A stretch of 36,614 nt of DNA, from assembly GCA_017848125.1 (NCBI GenBank), contig JAGAJY010000308.1, forward strand, positions 1 to 36,614, in the 5' to 3' direction. The notes under the pieces were generated by a model. The model was not told the origin of the DNA and ran no database searches. It worked only from the letters and a program-made list of their open reading frames with translations. This stretch comes from Oscillospiraceae bacterium (lineage in GTDB: Bacteria > Bacillota > Clostridia > Oscillospirales > Ruminococcaceae). The first letter of the stretch is position 1. Each line of letters starts with the position of its first letter. The position numbers and the translations under genes are program-made. This document shows, in pieces, positions 33,760-36,614 of this stretch.

Positions 33760-35229
33760 AGCTATTTCGTGCTTCTCGTGTACCGACAATTCCGACCAGC
33801 GTTTCAGCGGCTCGGACAGCGGCTTTGTGTCGATTTCCTTGTGCTTTCTCTGCTGTTTGTGTAATTTCTGTTCAAGCACGGATTTCTGCTTGTGCAGGGC
33901 GTTTATGCGTTCCTGTATGTAGTCGAACAGCACCGTATCTGCGTTTGCGAGTTTGTCCATAAGCTTGCGGATTTCATCGTCAATTCGGGCGAGTTCGCCG
34001 TTAATTCTGTTCGCCTCCGTATCGGGCTTTGAACGCTTTTTCTTGGCTATTTCAAGCGTTTTTATACGCTCGTTCATAGCTTCAAATACCGCCTGTTCAA
34101 CTTCATCGGGGCGCAGCTTCAAAGTCCTCTTAACACAGCTGTCTGCCCTATAAAAGCCCGTGTCAAAAAAGTATCTCCATTGCTTTGTATGAGCCTTGTT
34201 CCAATTATATGCAACGGAAATCGAGTACCCACAGTATGAGCATTTCAGCAGTCCCACAAGCCACGAATGGAGTGCGCTGCTGTTGTTCGGTATTCTTTTG
34301 TTATGCGCCTTTTTATCCTGCACAGCGAGCCACGTTTGTGCGTCTACAAGTCCCTCGTGATAGCCCACCTTGACATAAACAGGCGCACCCGAATGGTGTT
34401 TTCCGTGCAAAAACAAGCCGTGTACTCCGTCATAAGCCTCAATATCATCAAGTATTTCTACGCCCATAGACGAAAAATAGCGATAAACCTCTGCGTCTGC
34501 ACGAACATAAAGCGGACTTTCAAGCAACCGTGAAATATGCGACCTGTCCATATTTGACCTGCCGTTTTTGCTTTCAACCGAGATGTCAATGCCGTTCTGC
34601 CGGAAATACGACAAGACATCTTTCAGAGAGGTTGTCGGCTCTTTGTAAATCTCAAACGCCTTTGTAATAACGTGCGCCCTGTCGCCCGGAACAAGCACCG
34701 AGCCTGTTTTGCCGTTTATTGTGCGCCGTTCGGGAACATAGCCGTAATACACCTTGCCGCCTTGATAGAAGCCTGTTTCACGAGCCTTTGTGTTGTATGC
34801 GTCCGCAACTCTCGCCGCTATTGTTTCACGCTCAAACTCCGCAAAATTGAGCAGGTTATTCCTCATCATTCGCCCCTCTTTTGTTTCGGTGTTGAACGGC
34901 TCTGACAGGGAAATAACGCTCACTCCCAGCTTGTCGAGCGTGTCTGTGATGTTGAGATATTCACGCATATTACGGGAAAATCTGTCGTATTTCTTCACGA
35001 TAATTCGTGATATTTCGCCGTTTCGTGCGTCCGTCATCATCTCTTGAAAAGCAGGGCGATGTTCTATGTCCCTGCCCGATTTTCCGTCATCACAGTATAT
35101 TCTGAAATCAGCCCCCTCGCCTAAAAACCTGATACATTCCTCACGCTGTGCTGCTATCGAGAGCGAGTTGTTACCCTTGTCCGCATCGCTTACAGAGCGA
35201 CGAACGTATATTGCCGTAGTTTTGCTCAT
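33694..35229 (-). CDS. Large serine recombinase (TnpX/TndX-like)
   Basis: This 511-residue recombinase has AGGAGG 8 nt before its ATG at 35229. The resolvase domain (about 1-150) has the nucleophile Ser12 in YVRRSVSD and VKKYDRFSRN near 80. The recombinase domain (about 165-280) follows, then a zinc-ribbon-like CSYCG...C region (about 327-365) and a C-terminal coiled coil (about 395-465). Such enzymes insert and excise elements site-specifically through a circular form, without long inverted repeats. Its C-terminus lies about 20 bp from the junction with the helicase gene, the usual terminal position. No frameshift is seen, so it is probably active. Confidence 0.93.
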   Translation of the reverse strand: MSKTTAIYVRRSVSDADKGNNSLSIAAQREECIRFLGEGADFRIYCDDGKSGRDIEHRPAFQEMMTDARNGEISRIIVKKYDRFSRNMREYLNITDTLDKLGVSVISLSEPFNTETKEGRMMRNNLLNFAEFERETIAARVADAYNTKARETGFYQGGKVYYGYVPERRTINGKTGSVLVPGDRAHVITKAFEIYKEPTTSLKDVLSYFRQNGIDISVESKNGRSNMDRSHISRLLESPLYVRADAEVYRYFSSMGVEILDDIEAYDGVHGLFLHGKHHSGAPVYVKVGYHEGLVDAQTWLAVQDKKAHNKRIPNNSSALHSWLVGLLKCSYCGYSISVAYNWNKAHTKQWRYFFDTGFYRADSCVKRTLKLRPDEVEQAVFEAMNERIKTLEIAKKKRSKPDTEANRINGELARIDDEIRKLMDKLANADTVLFDYIQERINALHKQKSVLEQKLHKQQRKHKEIDTKPLSEPLKRWSELSVHEKHEIALTMIEVVTISDETGIDIKFSI

Positions 35230-35279
35230 AATCTAACCTCCTGTTGTAAGTCAAGCCGATTACGAGCCAATCCACAGAT

Positions 35280-35308
35280 AGTATATCATAATCAGCGAGT
35301 TTTTTCAA
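35280..35308 (-). promoter_or_regulatory. Promoter of the serine recombinase gene
   Basis: On the minus strand TTGAAA (35308-35303), 17 bp and TATACT (35285-35280) form a good vegetative promoter. Its start point would be about 45 bp before the recombinase ATG. It lets the recombinase be expressed without the upstream genes. Confidence 0.7.
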
Positions 35309-35319
35309 GCAGTTTTTCG

Positions 35320-35508
35320 TTATTTGCTGTCATTTTCATCGTCATTACCTGTATTTTCGGAACTGCGGTTTTTCGCATTGGCAGCTTTCAGAATATCATA
35401 CAAGCGGTCAATTTTTGACTGCCTGACGCTCTCCGACACCACATCGGGCAAGTGTACCGTAACCTTGAATTTTCTTCCCGTCCATTTGTCATTTCTTTTG
35501 TTTATCAT
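35320..35508 (-). CDS. TnpW-like small protein
   Basis: This 62-residue protein has AAAGGA before ATG 35508 on the minus strand. RKFKVTVHLPDVVSESVRQSKIDRLYDILKA matches the TnpW pattern, in which a short strand ending in KVxVH is followed by a helix with DKIxRLI. The rest is a polar, acidic tail. TnpW genes accompany serine-recombinase elements of the Tn4451 type; their function is unknown. It lies about 90 bp upstream of the recombinase, with the recombinase promoter between them. Being so short, it could also be a general regulator. Confidence 0.65.
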   Translation of the reverse strand: MINKRNDKWTGRKFKVTVHLPDVVSESVRQSKIDRLYDILKAANAKNRSSENTGNDDENDSK

Positions 35509-35586
35509 AGTGGTTTTCGTCCTTTCTTCTAAAGTTTGTTTATGATGTTTTTCAGTTGTTTCTAACTCATTTGGGAACTGCCGCAG

Positions 35587-35664
35587 AACAGGTATAACGC
35601 ATTACCTGTTTTGTCAATCAGAGATTAACAAAATAGGACTGCGTTAGGGGAGAAACTCCCCTAA
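35587..35664. other. Hairpin-rich gap: candidate oriT of the inserted element
   Basis: AACAGGTA (35587-35594) and TACCTGTT (35603-35610) form an 8-bp inverted repeat. TTAGGGGAG (35644-35652) and CTCCCCTAA (35656-35664) form a perfect 9-bp stem with an AAA loop. ACTGCGTTAGGGG just before and in the second stem resembles what I recall of mobilisation origins on Firmicute elements. Neither stem has a T run, so they are not plain terminators. No mobilisation gene is visible, so oriT is only a candidate. Confidence 0.35.
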
Positions 35665-35752
35665 AACCCCTCATCACTGCCGCAATCGTCATTGTTGTTT
35701 GCAGGCTGATGAAACAGCTCATTCAAAAAGCAAACTCTTGAATAACGGCAGA

Positions 35753-35778
35753 GCTGAAAAGAAAATTTTTCTTTCAGC
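35753..35778 (-). terminator. AT-rich inverted repeat at the end of the HTH gene
   Basis: GCTGAAAAGAAAA (35753-35765) and TTTTTCTTTCAGC (35766-35778) are an almost perfect inverted repeat that overlaps the stop of the minus-strand HTH gene. It may slow or end that transcript. No separate T run follows, so termination is uncertain. Confidence 0.4.
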
Positions 35779-35995
35779 TTTGCAAGGGACTTTCTCCGCC
35801 GCCCTGTTCTGCTTCGTGTTCCTCTTTTATCTGCTCGATAGCTGCAAGCACTTTATGTTTCAATTCCTCGGACAGCTCCTTACGAAGCCAACGGTTAAAG
35901 GTCGGCTCTGAAACATTCATCTTCTCGGCAATCTCGTAGAGATAAACCCCAGTCTCCCTTGCTTTTGTGCGAATGTCGTTGTTGTGCTTAATCAT
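35774..35995 (-). CDS. Small HTH regulator of the inserted element
   Basis: This 73-residue protein has GGGAGG 8 nt before ATG 35995 on the minus strand. Residues about 8-50 (RTKARETGVYLYEIAEKMNVSEPTFNRWLRKEL) form a helix-turn-helix of the type seen in small regulators next to XRE repressors on Clostridia elements. A charged helix follows. It is transcribed towards the recombinase from a strong promoter at 36100-36128 and faces an XRE gene. It could control recombinase or transfer genes of the inserted element; this is inferred from context. Confidence 0.7.
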   Translation of the reverse strand: MIKHNNDIRTKARETGVYLYEIAEKMNVSEPTFNRWLRKELSEELKHKVLAAIEQIKEEHEAEQGGGESPLQS

Positions 35996-36036
35996 AATAT
36001 CGTCCTCCCGTTATAAAAATAGTTTTGAAATCCCAC

Positions 36037-36071
36037 TTGACAAATCATCATTATCGTGGTATTCTAATGAT
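36037..36071 (+). promoter_or_regulatory. Plus-strand promoter with operator-like inverted repeat
   Basis: TTGACA (36037-36042), 17 bp and TATTCT (36060-36065) point to the XRE gene at 36204. ATCATTA (36047-36053) and TAATGAT (36065-36071) form a perfect 7-bp inverted repeat with an 11-nt centre that covers the -10 region, a likely repressor site. Confidence 0.6.
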
Positions 36072-36099
36072 AAAGGCGATTGTTGTGGTGATGTTATTG

Positions 36100-36128
36100 A
36101 TTATAGCATTTCAGTTTCAGCTCGTCAA
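36100..36128 (-). promoter_or_regulatory. Minus-strand promoter of the HTH gene
   Basis: On the minus strand TTGACG (36128-36123), 17 bp and TATAAT (36105-36100) form a near-consensus promoter for the HTH gene at 35995. It faces the plus-strand promoter, so the two transcripts would start about 20 bp apart and run through each other. TTGTGG...CCACAA (about 36134-36161) nearby could be another operator. Confidence 0.75.
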
Positions 36129-36203
36129 GGCTTTTGTGGTATATTTCTTGTAATTCCACAAATATAGTCTTTTTCGCAATTTTCGAGGAGGTTTTTTATC
36201 ACT

Positions 36204-36614
36204 ATGGAGAGCAAAAACACCTGTGTTGAGGTATTTGGCAAGCGGCTTAAAGAGCTGCGGAAATCGAACGGCTACACGATTGAGCAGTTCGCCGATATGG
36301 TGGGAATTTCAAAAAGCACGCTCGGTTACTATGAGAATGACAAGCGTATGCCCGATATTGAGATACTCGCCCGAATAGCCGACACACTGAATGTGAACGC
36401 CGACTACCTTATCGGCAGAACGAACACGACAGCACTGAAAGGCAAAATGAAAACTGTGTGCGAGTTTACGGGATTGTCTGACAGCGCCGCAGAGTTTTTG
36501 GCACGGCTTGTCAAGGATAAAGACTACGCAAAGATGTCGATTATCAATCATCTGTTTGATGAGTTGTCCGAGGACTACGATTTTTACAGCTATGAAACGC
36601 AGAACGGAGAAGAA
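36204..36614 (+). CDS. XRE-family (Cro/CI-type) transcriptional regulator, partial
   Basis: ATG 36204 follows GAGGAGG (36185-36191) by 12 nt, and the frame is open to the window edge (137 codons seen). Residues about 10-65 are a classic XRE helix-turn-helix: FGKRLKELRKSNGYTIEQFA, MVGISKSTLGYYENDKRMPD, then the ADTLNVNADYLIG linker. The following region (about 75-137) is helical and acidic. It is divergent from the small HTH gene, and the two promoters face each other in the gap. It is a likely repressor of the inserted element. The C-terminus lies outside the window. Confidence 0.88.
   Translation, partial: MESKNTCVEVFGKRLKELRKSNGYTIEQFADMVGISKSTLGYYENDKRMPDIEILARIADTLNVNADYLIGRTNTTALKGKMKTVCEFTGLSDSAAEFLARLVKDKDYAKMSIINHLFDELSEDYDFYSYETQNGEE

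Larger units (their letters stand above)
33674..36614. mobile_element. Left part of a serine-recombinase mobile element inserted in the helicase gene
   Basis: Homology of the giant protein to helicases stops right after TGTPV (codons to 33675). From there the bases belong to the 3' flank of a serine recombinase gene. The inserted part is visibly more GC-rich than the sequence to its left and has a different gene orientation. It contains the recombinase, a TnpW-like gene, an HTH gene, a hairpin-rich gap and an XRE gene. The exact end is uncertain by a few bases because large serine recombinases leave only a 2-bp core. The right end lies beyond the window. Confidence 0.8.

Overview
The window looks like most of a conjugative plasmid or plasmid-like integrative element from a low-GC Gram-positive anaerobe (Bacillota, Clostridia, probably a Ruminococcus-like gut bacterium). 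The evidence is AT-rich coding sequence, strong GGAGG-type ribosome binding sites, several TTG and GTG starts, and a transfer operon with the gene order of clostridial CTn-type elements (PcfB, VirD4, Maff2, VirB6, PrgI, VirB4, CD1108-like, DUF4315, DUF4366-like, topoisomerase III). No rRNA, tRNA, CRISPR array or chromosomal housekeeping gene was seen.

Layout. Positions 1-2000 hold a replicon: direct repeats, a small DnaD-like gene, a Rep_3-family initiator, five 12-bp repeats and a block of 22-bp iterons. Positions 2446-13779 are the type IV secretion operon on the plus strand. Positions 13848-16137 carry a small HTH protein and topoisomerase III. Positions 16190-24653 encode a run of accessory and polyvalent proteins: an RHH-like protein, a large coiled-coil protein, an ArdC/metallopeptidase/YodL protein, a TTRAP protein, an unknown protein, and a MuF_C-like/GAF/GGDEF protein. 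Five of these end in a related C-terminal tail. Positions 24697-33675 start a second operon with tandem promoters: a lipoprotein, a small acidic protein, and a giant LtrC-like/N6-methylase/SNF2-helicase polyvalent gene. A TnpV-family gene is fully nested inside the giant gene in another frame.

At about 33674 the helicase gene is cut, at its TGTP motif, by a second mobile element. That element is more GC-rich and carries a large serine recombinase, a TnpW-like protein, a small HTH protein, a candidate oriT-like hairpin region and the start of an XRE repressor. Its right end, the rest of the helicase and probably the host element's relaxase lie outside the window.

Themes. A 17-bp palindrome (ATTCGCCARTGGCGAAT) is scattered through the outer element, mostly directly 5' of a GAAAGGA-type Shine-Dalgarno, like a portable translation-initiation or regulatory cassette. 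The shared C-terminal tail suggests that a set of proteins, including a complete-looking diguanylate cyclase, may be handled together by the secretion system and possibly delivered to recipients with the DNA. Both points are inference from sequence pattern.
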